A stretch of 64,000 bases of DNA from Streptomyces dysideae (GCF_001514305.1 NZ_KQ949117.1:1-64000); one strand, 5' to 3'. Counted from the first letter of the stretch, positions 44,422 to 54,307 are shown. Numbers and translations: made by a program. The notes: generated from the sequence alone by a model not told the origin.

Positions 44422-45102
44422 ATGGAACGCCGTACTTTCCTGCAGGCGTCCGCGTTGTCGACCGGGCTGGTGGCGACGGGCGCGCCCCTCGCCTCGGCGG
44501 CGTCGCCGTTGCGTGTCCAGATTCTGCTCTACGAGGGTGTGGAGGAACTGGATTCCATCGCGCCTTTCGACGTGCTGTCCATCGCCGCCACCATGGGCGG
44601 CGCCATCCGGACGACACTTGTGTCGACCAACAAGCCGACCATGGTCACCGCGTCGAGGGGGCTGCGGATCGAGGTACCGCGCGGCTGGTCACCGCAGGAC
44701 GCCGATGTGCTGATCGTGCCCGGCGGCATGCGGCACGACCAGCCAGGATCGGGCATGCACCGGCTGCTCGCGGACAAGGCGTTCATCCGGCGCCTCGCCG
44801 ACGTCGAAGCGATCATGGTCGGGGTCTGCACGGGCGTGATGGCCTTGTCGGCGGCCGGATTCACGCGCGGCAGGCCGGCCACCACCCACTCGGACACCAA
44901 GGCCGCACTCGCCGCACAGGGCGCGAAGGTGGTCAACGCGCGCGTGGTCGATGACGGTGACCTCGTCACGTGCGGTGGCATCACCTCCGGCCTGGATGCC
45001 GCGGTCTGGCTGGTCGAGCGGTTCCTCGGCGCGCAGTTCGCCAACCAGGTCGAGACCGTATTGGAGTACGAGCGCCGCGGCACGGTCTGGCGTAACTCGT
45101 AG
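44422..45102 (+). CDS. Tat-exported DJ-1/PfpI family protein
   Basis: A 226-residue protein. A twin-arginine leader (MERRTFLQASALSTG) precedes a DJ-1/PfpI/GATase1-like domain with the nucleophile Cys in IMVGVCTGVMALSAAG (near residue 133) and ADVLIVPGGM, HSDTKAAL and DDGDLVTCGGITSGLD segments. The His of a GATase triad follows in THSD. DJ-1 relatives act as glyoxalases, isonitrile hydratases or chaperones. Export by Tat is unusual for the family. GGGAGG precedes the ATG. It may belong to the same aldehyde-stress set as the HxlR/SnoaL genes. Confidence 0.88.
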   Translation: MERRTFLQASALSTGLVATGAPLASAASPLRVQILLYEGVEELDSIAPFDVLSIAATMGGAIRTTLVSTNKPTMVTASRGLRIEVPRGWSPQDADVLIVPGGMRHDQPGSGMHRLLADKAFIRRLADVEAIMVGVCTGVMALSAAGFTRGRPATTHSDTKAALAAQGAKVVNARVVDDGDLVTCGGITSGLDAAVWLVERFLGAQFANQVETVLEYERRGTVWRNS

Positions 45103-45240
45103 CGCAGCTTGAAGGATTGATCACTCTCGGCGACGAACGCGCCCCGGGGGTGGTCCATCGACGTCAACGAGACGATGCCGCGGCCGTAGAGCACCGCGTC
45201 CGGCGTAACGGCGTCGACCACGGACGGAGACGACCGTCGC

Positions 45241-45276
45241 CTCTCCTCCTCTACAGCAGGCTGTAGAGGAGGAGAG
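45241..45276. terminator. Bidirectional terminator hairpin
   Basis: A perfect 16-bp stem CTCTCCTCCTCTACAG / CTGTAGAGGAGGAGAG with loop CAGG. It lies 14 bp after the fucosidase stop (minus strand) and 139 bp after the DJ-1 gene. Confidence 0.88.
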
Positions 45277-45290
45277 GGGCGGAGGGCAGA

Positions 45291-47237
45291 TCAGGACGGG
45301 ATGATCTGCCATTGCTGCCGCGTCTGTGACGCGTACGGCTGTTGCTCGATGTTGGCTCCGTTGACGGTGCTGCCCTCGTCGACGGCGAGGGCGAGCCCGC
45401 TGTAGCGGTTGATGAGGAAGTAGTGCCCGTCACCGGTGGGTGTGACGGCCCAGTGCTGCTGGGGGGCGCCGGCGTCTGACCAGATGCCGACGTTGCCCCC
45501 GTCCGCGCGGGAGAGTCCCGCGACCTCCAGGAGCTTGCCGCTGCCCACACCCTTGATCTTGTAGTAGCCGTCGTCGGTCTTGGTGAAGGTCCACTTCTGG
45601 TTCGCCTTGTTGAGCCATGGCCACTGAAGGACGTTGGTGTTGTTGGCGGTGCCCGCGCCTTCCACGTCGGCGGCCTTGCCGCTGTGCCGGGCGACCAGCC
45701 GGTAGACGGTGCCGTCACCCGGCAGCGTGGTGGACACCAGTGCCGGCTTGACCGACCGGCCGCCGATCCTCACGCCGCCGATGTTGGCGTAGCCGCCGGT
45801 GGCCGCGTTGACCTGGATCCGTACGAAGCCCACGTTCCGGTTGGGCCACTCCACCAGCTTGGTCTTCTGATTGCCGGCCCAGGTGCCGGTGGCGACCTGG
45901 GTGAAGTTGACCCCGTCGGTGCTGGTCAGGATGGTGTAGGAGGTGATGTCACCGTCGGTGGAGTTGGTGCGGTTCCACTGCTTGGGCAGGTACTCCAGGG
46001 TGGAGACGTTGCTCCACACGCCGCCCAGGTCGATGGTGATGGACTGCGGCAGCGACAGGCCCCAGGTCGACCAGCAGGTCTCGTAGCGGACGTCGCTGAG
46101 TCCGTCGATGGCGTGGAGCGGTCCCTCGCCGGTGTGGAAGCCGGTGGCGTACGCGCTGACCGGTGTGACGGGATGCTCTGCGCGCAGCAGCTGGGTGGGC
46201 AGCGGTGGCCGGGAGGTGTCGGGGCTCCATGCGGCGCCGACCTCGGCGAGGCGGTTGACGATGTTGGTGTCCAGCAGGCCGTTGCGGTTGGGCGGGCAGT
46301 TGAGGATGAACGAGGTGTACTTGGGTTCCAGGTCGGCCAGGTGCGAGAGGATCGCGTCCTTGCTCATGAGGCCCTCGGTCGGGGTGGAGGGGTGCCAGAA
46401 CCAGCCGTTGCTGATGGTCTGTCCCTGCATTCCGGCGTAGGTGTTGCCCGCCGGCGCCGTGATGCCCAGCGGCTCCTCGAAGAAGATCGCGTCGCTGAGG
46501 AAGGGCTCGGTCAGTCCGCCGATGTCGATCATGACGCAGTCCGGCTGCAGCTGCTTCACCAGCGAACGGATCCTCTGGTAGGAGACGGACTGCTGCCCCA
46601 TCTGCCATGCGTAACCGTCGGTCATGAACATGTCGATGGTGCCGTAGTTGGTGAGCAGCTCGGTGATCTGACCGAGGATGAAGGTCATGTCGCCGGGCTG
46701 GATGGCATCGGTGATTTCGAGCCCGGTCACCTTGTGTCGGCTCTCCCATGCCTCGACGCCGAAGGTGCGGTCCCAGATCGAGTAGTAGAACCCGACCTTC
46801 AGCCCCTTCGCGCGGAAGGCGTCGCAGTACGCCTTCACCACGTCCTGCTTGTAGGAGCTGTTCGCGACGTTCTGGGTGCCGTAAGCGCTCGGCCACAGGG
46901 CGAAGCCGTCATGGTGCTTGGTGGTCAGGATGCCGTAACTCATCTTCGCGGCAACCGCCGCGTCGGCCCACTGCGCGCAGTTGACACTCGGGGGAGCGAA
47001 GAGGGTGGGGCTCTGGTTGGGTTCGGCCCACTCCTGGTTCGTGAACGTGCCCAGGCTGAAGTGGTTGAACATGCCGAACCGCATGTCGACCATCTTGCTC
47101 AGGTTGGTCTGTGTGTCCGCGGCGGCCGCCTGCGACAGCAGGCCGGAGAAGCCGGGGATGATCGGCAGGGCGGTCGCGGCGGTTGCCGCACCCGCGGCGC
47201 CGAGAAACGTACGGCGATTCATTCTTGATGAGGACAT
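45291..47237 (-). CDS. Secreted GH29 alpha-L-fucosidase with F5/8-type and ricin-type domains
   Basis: A 648-residue secreted enzyme. The Tat leader is RMNRRTFLGAAG followed by a hydrophobic stretch and an AxA site. The GH29 domain (about 45-370) has MRFGMFNHFSLGTF, GILTTKHHDGFALW and GTIDMFMTDGYAW, in which the Asp corresponds to the family nucleophile. A discoidin/F5-8C-like domain (about 385-505) and a ricin-B CBM13 with QxW repeats (NQKWTF, QQHWAV, RQQWQI) at the end should bind glycans. ATG at 47237 has AGGAG 7 nt upstream. It releases alpha-L-fucose, matching the fucose catabolic genes 2 kb downstream. Confidence 0.93.
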   Translation of the reverse strand: MSSSRMNRRTFLGAAGAATAATALPIIPGFSGLLSQAAAADTQTNLSKMVDMRFGMFNHFSLGTFTNQEWAEPNQSPTLFAPPSVNCAQWADAAVAAKMSYGILTTKHHDGFALWPSAYGTQNVANSSYKQDVVKAYCDAFRAKGLKVGFYYSIWDRTFGVEAWESRHKVTGLEITDAIQPGDMTFILGQITELLTNYGTIDMFMTDGYAWQMGQQSVSYQRIRSLVKQLQPDCVMIDIGGLTEPFLSDAIFFEEPLGITAPAGNTYAGMQGQTISNGWFWHPSTPTEGLMSKDAILSHLADLEPKYTSFILNCPPNRNGLLDTNIVNRLAEVGAAWSPDTSRPPLPTQLLRAEHPVTPVSAYATGFHTGEGPLHAIDGLSDVRYETCWSTWGLSLPQSITIDLGGVWSNVSTLEYLPKQWNRTNSTDGDITSYTILTSTDGVNFTQVATGTWAGNQKTKLVEWPNRNVGFVRIQVNAATGGYANIGGVRIGGRSVKPALVSTTLPGDGTVYRLVARHSGKAADVEGAGTANNTNVLQWPWLNKANQKWTFTKTDDGYYKIKGVGSGKLLEVAGLSRADGGNVGIWSDAGAPQQHWAVTPTGDGHYFLINRYSGLALAVDEGSTVNGANIEQQPYASQTRQQWQIIPS

Positions 47238-47359
47238 GGCCCACTCCTGAGGATCGATGGCATTGATCGCGATGACGACGTGCCAGGTGGCAGTCGACGT
47301 CGGCCTGGGTGCCGGGGCACGCACGGATTGTCAAAGTGGCTGTGAAACGGTGCTCCGCT

Positions 47360-47384
47360 GGCACCTGCTGGCTGGGCAGGTGCC
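47360..47384. promoter_or_regulatory. Palindrome upstream of the fucosidase gene
   Basis: A perfect 9-bp inverted repeat GGCACCTGC / GCAGGTGCC. CAGGT half-sites recur at several places up to 47590, including ACCTGGCCAGGT at about 47571-47582. Possible operator array; the regulator is unknown. Confidence 0.4.
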
Positions 47385-48244
47385 AAGTGGAAGGTGACCG
47401 CCCGAGGTTGGCGACCGGGCTGTCGTGGGAGGCGTAATCGCCTCGGCGCTGAGAGGTAAACGTGCAGGTCAGGTCTTCCCGCTGCCAGGTGCCTCTGGCC
47501 GTCGCGCCAATGTCGCCTGGAAGAGGGGCGCGTCGCGGGACGTGGTACCGCCCGAGGGCAGGCCGGAAGCTACCTGGCCAGGTGCGGTCGCCGTCGGCGG
47601 TGTCGGTGAAACCGGGATGCGTTGGTCACGGTGCCGGAGCGGCCCGGGCGCGCAATCCGTTGATGAGTAGTGGGACCACACTCAGGAAGGCGGCCGGCAC
47701 GAGCACTACGGCGCGCCGGGCATCAGGAGCTCCTGCATGGAGAAGGCACGGACGGAGGGCGAAGCCCGCCCTCGGCGGACCGCCATGCCGGCGAGCTTCC
47801 CTTCGGTGGATGACCGGCTCTGACAACGTGCGCTCCTAACTCTTTGCGGGACAACCACGGTGCTGCGGCTCGACAACCGGGCTGATCACCCTCAGACGGC
47901 GAGCAGGAGAGAGGCCACCCGCACGGCGTGTGTTTCGCCGGAGTGACATCGGATCTATTAAGGGGCTTCAGCGCAGAGTCTGTCTAGAGGATCGACAGAA
48001 ACCCCGTGATCATGGCTGGTGGCACCCTCAAGTCTCAGGATCAAGCCGCCGAGGCGCGGGATGTGAAGGGTCCGATAGGTCGGGTGAATAGGGTGGTTGG
48101 GGCCCTTGCGAACGCACCTCCAGACGGGTCAGGCGCGAGCAACACCAGGACCGCCGCCATGCGCCGCCCGTCCGTGACGACGCGGTGGCCGCCGGTATCG
48201 GGCAGCAGCGGGCCCGGGCAGGGTGATGACGCGTCCCCGCCGGG
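47385..48244. other. No intact gene between fucosidase and lut remnants
   Basis: About 860 bp with CAGGT-rich upstream sequence of the fucosidase gene and unassignable debris. No gene can be supported. Confidence 0.45.
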
Positions 48245-48347
48245 GTCCTGTTCCTGGGTGACGCAGCCGGGTGTCGGCGAGCGTGGCGCCCGCTGCCTCG
48301 GGAAGGGCCGGGATGCCCAGCCATTCGACGTTGTCAGCACCGCTCAC
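48245..48347 (-). pseudogene. lutB: LutB (lactate utilisation) N-terminal fragment
   Basis: A GTG at 48347 overlaps the lutA stop. The frame reads SGADNVEWLGIPALPEAAG and LADTRLRH, which resembles the start of LutB-type iron-sulfur proteins. It then breaks off. All Fe-S domains are lost. Confidence 0.6.
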
Positions 48348-49051
48348 CGTACGTCCCCTTCCGTGGAGGCCAGGATTTCGGCCAGGTGCATCGTCCCGAC
48401 GCCGGTACGCAGCCGGGACAGACCGCCGCCGATGTGCGTCAGGCAGGAGTTGTCGCCCGCGCACAGGTACTCGGCGGCCGGTATCCAGGACATGGCGCAT
48501 CTTGTCGGCCGGCATGGCGTTGGACACGTCCGCGTTCTTGAGCGCGAAGGTGCCGCCGAAGCCACAGCAGGACTCGGCGGCGGGCAGTTCGACCAGGTCG
48601 ATGCCGTTCACCGCGCGCAGCAGCCTGAGCGGCCGGTCGCCGACGCGCAGCATGCGCAGCGAGTGGCAGGTCGGGTGGTAGGTGACCCTGTGCGGGAAGT
48701 ACGCGCCGACATCGGTGACGCCGAGGACGTCGACGAGGAGTTCCGACAGCTCGTACACCGTCGGCACCACCCGCCCGACCGCCTCGGTGAGCGCGGGGTC
48801 CCCCAACTGGGCGGCCACCACCCGGTGATGGTCGCGCACCATGCCCGCGCAGGAGCCGGAAGCGGTGGCCACGGCGTCGTAATCCGCGAAGACCTCCGCG
48901 AAACGGCGCACCATGGGCAGGGTCTCGGGGCGGTAGCCGGTGTTGAAGTGCATCTGACCGCAGCAGGTCGTTCCAGTAGTTCGGTCACCGCGCGGCCGGT
49001 GCGGGGGAACATCATGTCGTTGAAACAGGTGATGAAGAGAGCTATGCGCAT
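48344..49051 (-). pseudogene. lutA: LutA-type Fe-S lactate-utilisation protein, deleted and frameshifted
   Basis: Starts MRIALFITCFNDMMFPRTGR at 49051, overlapping the amidohydrolase stop. After LLER about 15 residues are missing and the frame changes to TCCGQMHFNTGYRPETLPMV. Later motifs are TYHPTCHSLR, ESCCGFGGTFALKNADVSNA, and in a further frame AEYLCAGDNSCLTHIGG, the second cysteine cluster. Intact LutA is about 240-250 residues and works with LutB and LutC to oxidise L-lactate. Two frame changes make this copy dead. Confidence 0.88.
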
Positions 49052-49953
49052 GGTGCTTCCTGAGGAGCCGGGGAGCCGGTGACGGTCAGTCCGTAGGTCC
49101 GCAGGGCGGTTTTGGTGAAGACCTCGCGGCGTTCGGCAGGATTGAGTGCTGCCGTCAGCTCCTGTGCGGCGGCGACGACTTCGGCGTAGGTGGCGGCCAG
49201 TCGGCAGACGGGCCAGTCGGAGCCGAACATCAGCCGCCGCGGTCCGAAAGCATCCAGCACTGTGTCCGCGTACGGCCGGAGGTCCTCGACGCTCCACTGG
49301 TCCCAGTCGGCCTCGGTCACCATGCCGGAGAGCTTGCAGACGGTGTTGGGCAGCGAGGCCAGCAGGCGCACCGCGTCCGCCCACGCCCGCAGCTCGCCCG
49401 AGGATATGGGGGGCTTGCCCGCATGATCGAGTACGAAGGTGAGGCCGGGAAGCAGTCGGGCGGTCTCCTGGGCGGCCGCAAGCTGGTGGGGCCTGACAAC
49501 CAGGTCGTACACGAGCCCTGCCTCGGCCACTGCGGCGAGCCCGCGCAGCACGTCCGGCCGTACCAGCCAGCGAGGATCGGATTCGCCCTGCACCTGGTGG
49601 CGGATGCCCACCAGGTGCTCGCCACCCGGCCCCTCCCGCAGTGCCGCGAGCGCGCGGGCGACATCCGGGGAGGTCAGGTCGGTCCAGCCCACGACGCCGG
49701 CCACCAGGTCGCTGTCCTGGGCCAAGGCCAGGAACTCGGGCGTTTCCTCCGGTACATCGATCGTCTGGACCAGGACCGTCGCGGTGACGCCGGCGGCCCG
49801 GGCCTCCGGCTCCAGGTCGGCGAGCGTGAAGTCGCGGCGCAGCGGGGCGAGTTCCCGTCCGGTGATCCAGTCCTGGTCGCGGAGGGAGAGGTCCCACACG
49901 TGGTGGTGTGCGTCGATGACGCCCTCAGCGTTGTTCGCCTCCGTGGCGGTCAC
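49042..49953 (-). CDS. Amidohydrolase 2, likely L-fuconolactone hydrolase
   Basis: A 303-residue TIM-barrel metal hydrolase of the amidohydrolase-2 group. The HHH metal motif (GVIDAHHHVWDL) is near residue 12, with WTDLTSPDV, FVLDHAGKPPI, VCKLSGMVTEADW and the terminal MFGSDWPV with the catalytic Asp. Sugar lactonases of this family open L-fucono- or L-rhamnono-1,5-lactone. The GTG at 49953 overlaps the aldo/keto reductase stop (GTGA). A GTG at 49959, with AAGGAGG 5 nt upstream, is equally possible. The operon order and the nearby fucosidase support the fucose assignment; the exact sugar is inference. Confidence 0.9.
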   Translation of the reverse strand: MTATEANNAEGVIDAHHHVWDLSLRDQDWITGRELAPLRRDFTLADLEPEARAAGVTATVLVQTIDVPEETPEFLALAQDSDLVAGVVGWTDLTSPDVARALAALREGPGGEHLVGIRHQVQGESDPRWLVRPDVLRGLAAVAEAGLVYDLVVRPHQLAAAQETARLLPGLTFVLDHAGKPPISSGELRAWADAVRLLASLPNTVCKLSGMVTEADWDQWSVEDLRPYADTVLDAFGPRRLMFGSDWPVCRLAATYAEVVAAAQELTAALNPAERREVFTKTALRTYGLTVTGSPAPQEAPCA

Positions 49954-50984
49954 CCCCACGACTCCTCCTTCGGTCGATCGGTTTCTTCGACCGGTGTGGC
50001 GGCAGGGACGGGGACGTGCGGGGGCAGCAGCCCCTCGGCGCGCAGTCCGTCCCAGACCGCGGCCGGCATCGTTCGCCGCAGCTGATCCACTGTGTCGCGG
50101 ACCTCCTCGGCGGAACGAGCTCCGGACAGTACGCTCGCGACCGCCGGATGGCCGAACGGGAAGCGCAGAGCGGCTGCGCGCAGCGGTACGCCGTGGCGTT
50201 CGGTGACCGTCTTCATGCGCAGGGCCCGGTCGAGCACATGGGGTGGGGTGGGCGCGTAGTCGTACGTGGCCCCGGGTTTCGGGTCGGTGAGCAGACCCGA
50301 GTTGAACACCCCGCCGACGATGACACTCCTGCCGCGGGCGGCGGCCTCCGGCAGTACCTCCGCAAGCCCCTCCTGCTCCAGCAGGGTGTAGCGGCCGGCG
50401 AGCAGCACCACGTCGATGTCGGTCTCGCGCAGGAAGCGGGCGGGGAGCGCGCACTGGTTCACTCCGATGCCGATCGCCTTGACGACGCCTTCGCCGCGCA
50501 GCCGTTCCAGCACCGGGTATGCCTCGGTGAGGGCCTGCTCGGCGTGGTGGTCCGGGTCGTGCAGCAAGGCGATGTCCACACGGTCCAGGCCGAGGCGGTC
50601 CAGGCTCGCGTCCAGGGAGCGCAGGACTCCGTCGGAGCTGAAGTCCCAGACCCGCCGGTGGGTGTCGGGCACGGCGAAGCCGTGGGCGAGATCGTCGCCG
50701 CGGCCACCCTCCGGGTTGGGTTCGAGCAGCCGCCCGACCTTGGTGGAGACGGTGTACGTGTCGCGGTCGCGTCCGCGCAGCGCGGCGCCCAGGCGTCGCT
50801 CGGACAGCCCGAGTCCGTAGTGCGGGGCGGTGTCGAAGGTGCGTACGCCCGCGTCCCAGGCCGCCTCCACCGCGGCGGACGCGGCCTCGTCGGTGACCGG
50901 GCGGAAGAGGTTGCCGATGCCGGCGGCCCCGAACGACAGCTCGGTGATCCTGGCGCCGGTGCCGGCCGGCGTCGTGGCTCTCAT
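49950..50984 (-). CDS. Aldo/keto reductase, likely L-fucose dehydrogenase
   Basis: A 344-residue aldo/keto reductase. Visible are the Asp-Tyr-Lys elements GVRTFDTAPHYGLGLSERRL and VSTKVGRLL, LDRVDIALLHDPDHH, and the NADP-binding C-terminus VLSGARSAEEV. The sequence is of the D-threo-aldose 1-dehydrogenase/L-fucose dehydrogenase type, which oxidises the sugar at C1 to the lactone. ATG at 50984 overlaps the SDR stop. It would supply the lactone for the next enzyme. The pathway's fuconate dehydratase is not in the window. Confidence 0.91.
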   Translation of the reverse strand: MRATTPAGTGARITELSFGAAGIGNLFRPVTDEAASAAVEAAWDAGVRTFDTAPHYGLGLSERRLGAALRGRDRDTYTVSTKVGRLLEPNPEGGRGDDLAHGFAVPDTHRRVWDFSSDGVLRSLDASLDRLGLDRVDIALLHDPDHHAEQALTEAYPVLERLRGEGVVKAIGIGVNQCALPARFLRETDIDVVLLAGRYTLLEQEGLAEVLPEAAARGRSVIVGGVFNSGLLTDPKPGATYDYAPTPPHVLDRALRMKTVTERHGVPLRAAALRFPFGHPAVASVLSGARSAEEVRDTVDQLRRTMPAAVWDGLRAEGLLPPHVPVPAATPVEETDRPKEESWG

Positions 50985-51739
50985 GCGCCGACCGCCGGGC
51001 GCAGCCGGAGCCCCTGCATACCACCGTCGACGGCGAGGGCGATGCCGGTGACGGAGACCGCGGCGGGGCTCGCCAGGTAGACCACGGCCGCCGCCACCTC
51101 GTCCGCGGTGACCAGGCGGCCCAGGGGCTGGCGTGCGTCGAGGGCGGCGCGTTCCGCCTCCGGGTCGTCTGCGGCGTCCAGCAGCCGGGTCACCCAGGGG
51201 GTGTCGGCGGTGCCGGGGTTGACGCAGTTGACGCGGATGCCTTCACGGACATGGTCCGCGGCCATCGCCAGGGTCAGCGACAGCACCGCGCCCTTGCTGG
51301 CGGAGTACAGGGCGCGCTGGGGCAGGCCCGCGGTGGCCGCGATGGAGCATGTGTTGACGACTGCCGCGTGCGACGAGCGCCGCAGATACGGCAGGGCGGC
51401 CCGGGTGGTGCGCACCGTCCCCAGGACGTTGACGTCCAGGACGCGGTGCCACTCCTCGTCCGGGTTGTCCTCGACGGTACCGACGGCGCCGATGCCCGCG
51501 TTGTTGACCAGGATGTCCATGCCGCCGAGCTGCCCGGCAGCGGTCTCCACGGCGGCGCGTACCGAGGCGTCGTCGCCGAGGTCGGCCTTGATGGCGATCA
51601 GCGGCTCGGGGGCGCCGGAGGGGTTGAGGTCGAGGACGGCCACCGTGGCGCCGTGCTCGGCCAGCATCCGGGACGTGGCCAGCCCGATGCCGGACGCGCC
51701 GCCGGTGACGATGGCCTTGAGCCCTGACAGGCCGCTCAT
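50981..51739 (-). CDS. SDR, likely 2-keto-3-deoxy-L-fuconate dehydrogenase
   Basis: A 252-residue classical SDR. It has VTGGASGIGLATSRML, NNAGIGAVG, the active-site Ser (NTCSIAATAG) and YSASKGAV, PGTADTPW and the terminal DGGMQGLRL. SDRs with this ending are typical of the sugar-acid step of fucose/rhamnose oxidation. ATG at 51739 is used; an in-frame TTG at 51748 has a better placed GAAAGG and could be the true start. It is the first gene of the SDR-AKR-amidohydrolase-lutA run, all overlapping by 4-10 nt. Confidence 0.89.
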   Translation of the reverse strand: MSGLSGLKAIVTGGASGIGLATSRMLAEHGATVAVLDLNPSGAPEPLIAIKADLGDDASVRAAVETAAGQLGGMDILVNNAGIGAVGTVEDNPDEEWHRVLDVNVLGTVRTTRAALPYLRRSSHAAVVNTCSIAATAGLPQRALYSASKGAVLSLTLAMAADHVREGIRVNCVNPGTADTPWVTRLLDAADDPEAERAALDARQPLGRLVTADEVAAAVVYLASPAAVSVTGIALAVDGGMQGLRLRPAVGA

Positions 51740-51789
51740 GCTGGTCAAAGGGGCGCCTTTCACGCTTGGCCGAAGGTCTGGCGCTGGGC

Positions 51790-54234
51790 GCCGACACCGT
51801 CGACGGAGAGCGGCACCGGCTTCGACACGCGCCATCTGTCCGTCGACGGCGTCCTGGCCACCAGGGCCCGCTCCTCGGTCACCCGCTCCCACCTGACCGC
51901 GACCACCAGCGGCTACACCTTCACCCACAGCTCGCTGAGCTACCTCAACAGCCTCGCGCAGCCCGGCCGGACCGAGATCCACGGCGTCGGATCCTTCACC
52001 GACCGCTATGCCCCGGTGACCGGCATCAGCAACGGCACCATCACCATGGCCCAGCCCTCGTGGGACAACAACACGTTCGGCTACGACACCCTGACGAGCC
52101 CCTTCCACGCCGGCCCCCTCTATATCGAGAACGCCTACGAGTTCCTCGACACGGCCGGCGAGTGGTACCTCGACACCGCTACCGGCACCCTGTACTACAA
52201 GCCGCTCACCGGGCAGGACATGAGTGAGGCCGACGTCGAGGTGCCGAAGCTGGAGTCGCTCATCGGCGTCGGAGGGACGTACTCCTCCCCCGCCACCCAC
52301 ATCGCCTTCTCAGGGCTGCAGTTCTCGGGCACCAGTTGGCTGGACCCCACCGTCCACGGCTACGCCAGCCAGCAGACCGGCGCGTACATCTCCGGTACCT
52401 GGGACCGCCCGTCGGACGCGCTGACCTCGTGCCAGAGCGGCTGCCCGCTCTTCGAAGCGACACGCCCGCACTGGGACCAGATGCCCTCCGCCGTCCAGGT
52501 CTCGGCCGCCGACCACATCACGTTCACCGGTAACCGGTTCACCCAGCTCGGGCAGGGCGGCCTCGGCATCGGCAACGACGCCAACGCCCACACCACCGGC
52601 GTGGGACTTGGCGCCGACACCATCACCGCGACGGGCAACGTCTTCACCCAGGACGCGGGCGGCGGCATCGTCGTCGGCGGCCTTCAGGCGGACGCGCACC
52701 ACCCCAGTGACAGCCGGATGACCAACCGGAACATCACGCTGAACAACAACCTCATCCATGACGTGGCGTTGGAGTACCGCGACATGTCGGCCATCCTCGT
52801 CACCTATGTGAACGGCGCGACCGTCTCGCACAACGAGGTGTACAACCTGCCCTACTCCGGCCTCACCATCGGCTACGGCTGGGGCGTCAACGACATCGGC
52901 GGCAGCCAGGACTACGTCAACCGGGGCCTGTACAACTACCAGCCCACCACAGTTCCACGATCATCACCAACACCGACGGCCGCGGTAACGTGGTGAGCGG
53001 CACCGTCGTCGTCAGCAACGGCAACTGGCCGCCAGCCGCCAAGACGGTCATGGACAACGCCGGTATCCAGCCCCTGTACCGTCCGCTGACCACCGACCCC
53101 GTCAGCTCCCCCTACAGCGCCTACTCCTCCACCCCCGCCAACACCGGCCAGAGTGGCGGCCACTTCACCATCACCGACGCGGGCGCGGACATCCGGGGCG
53201 CCGGCGGACAGCACGACGACGAGTACGGCACCGTCTTCCGAAACGGGGCAGCTGTCGACGGCACGTCGGTGACCGCCCGGGTCGACAACCTGGACAACAC
53301 CAACGACTGGGCCAAGGCCGGCGTCGTCCTGCGCAACGACCTCACGGACGACGGCTCCTCCGCCGGATACGCGGCTGTGGTGGTGACCCCGAAGAACGGC
53401 GTCAGCTTCCAGCGGGACTCCGACGCCGACGGCTACCTCGACCAGTTCACGTCCACCGCTTCCACCGTCAAGGCGCCGGTCTGGGTGCGGCTCACCCGCA
53501 CTGCCACCCAGGTGTCCGCCTCCTACTCTGCCGACGGATCCACCTTCACTCAGGTCGGCTCGACGGTGACCCTGCCGTCCATGGCGACCACCCAGGATGC
53601 CGGTGTCATCCACACAGCCCACAGCACCACCGCCGGCAGCGCGACATTCAGCAACCTGCGCATCGTCACCTCTCCCTACAAGGCATACAGCTCGATTCCG
53701 GCCGCCGTCAGCCAAAGCGGCGGAGTGACCTCCCTGACCAGCGCGGGCATCGACATATGGCGCTCCGGCACGGCATACGACGACGAGTATTCCGCCGCCT
53801 ACCAGACGGAGGCCGCTGGAACGTCCTCGACCGTCACCGTCCGCGTCACCAGTCAGGACAAGACCAACAACTGGGCCAAAGCCGGCCTGATGCTGCGCAA
53901 CAACATCGCCTCCGCCGGCTCGTCCACCGGGTACCTCGTCCTCGCCACCACCCCCGGCAACGGAATCGCCCTGCAGTCGGACTCCAACGGTGACGGCTAC
54001 CTCGACACCAACACCATCAAGACCGGAAGCGCCACCGTCGCCCCTGTCTGGCTCCGCCTGGTCAGGAGCGGCACGTCGGTCACCGGCTCCTACTCCGCCG
54101 ACGGCACCACCTGGACCACTGTCGGCACCGCGACCCTGACCGGGGCGAACAGCACCCTGGACGCGGGCATGTTCTCCACGGCCCACGCCGGAACCATCGG
54201 CACCGCGAACTTCAGCCAGTTCTCCGTCAGCTGA
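51790..54234 (+). pseudogene. Right-handed beta-helix glycosidase-like protein, truncated and internally deleted
   Basis: From about 51790 the frame reads TGFDTRHLSVDGVLATRARS and then EFLDTAGEWYLDTATGTLYY. Parallel beta-helix repeats follow (ITFTGNRFTQLGQGGLGIGN, ATVSHNEVYNLPYSGLTIGY), as in GH141-like and related secreted enzymes. No start codon or signal peptide remains upstream. At about 52950 the frame changes to STIITNTDGRGNVVSGTVVV, with a large piece of the expected helix missing. Two similar concanavalin-like C-terminal domains (SPYSAYSS and SPYKAYSS, each with FTQVGSTVTL- or WTTVGTATLT-type ends) run to the stop at 54234. Confidence 0.82.
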
Positions 54235-54266
54235 CGAAGCGGTTCGGGTCACGATCTCCGAAACGA

Positions 54267-54307
54267 GCTCCGCGTGCCGGTGCGACCTCCGCACCGGCAC
54301 GCGGAGC
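54267..54307 (+). terminator. Terminator after the beta-helix pseudogene
   Basis: A perfect 18-bp stem GCTCCGCGTGCCGGTGCG / CGCACCGGCACGCGGAGC with a 5-nt loop, 32 bp after the stop. Confidence 0.88.
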
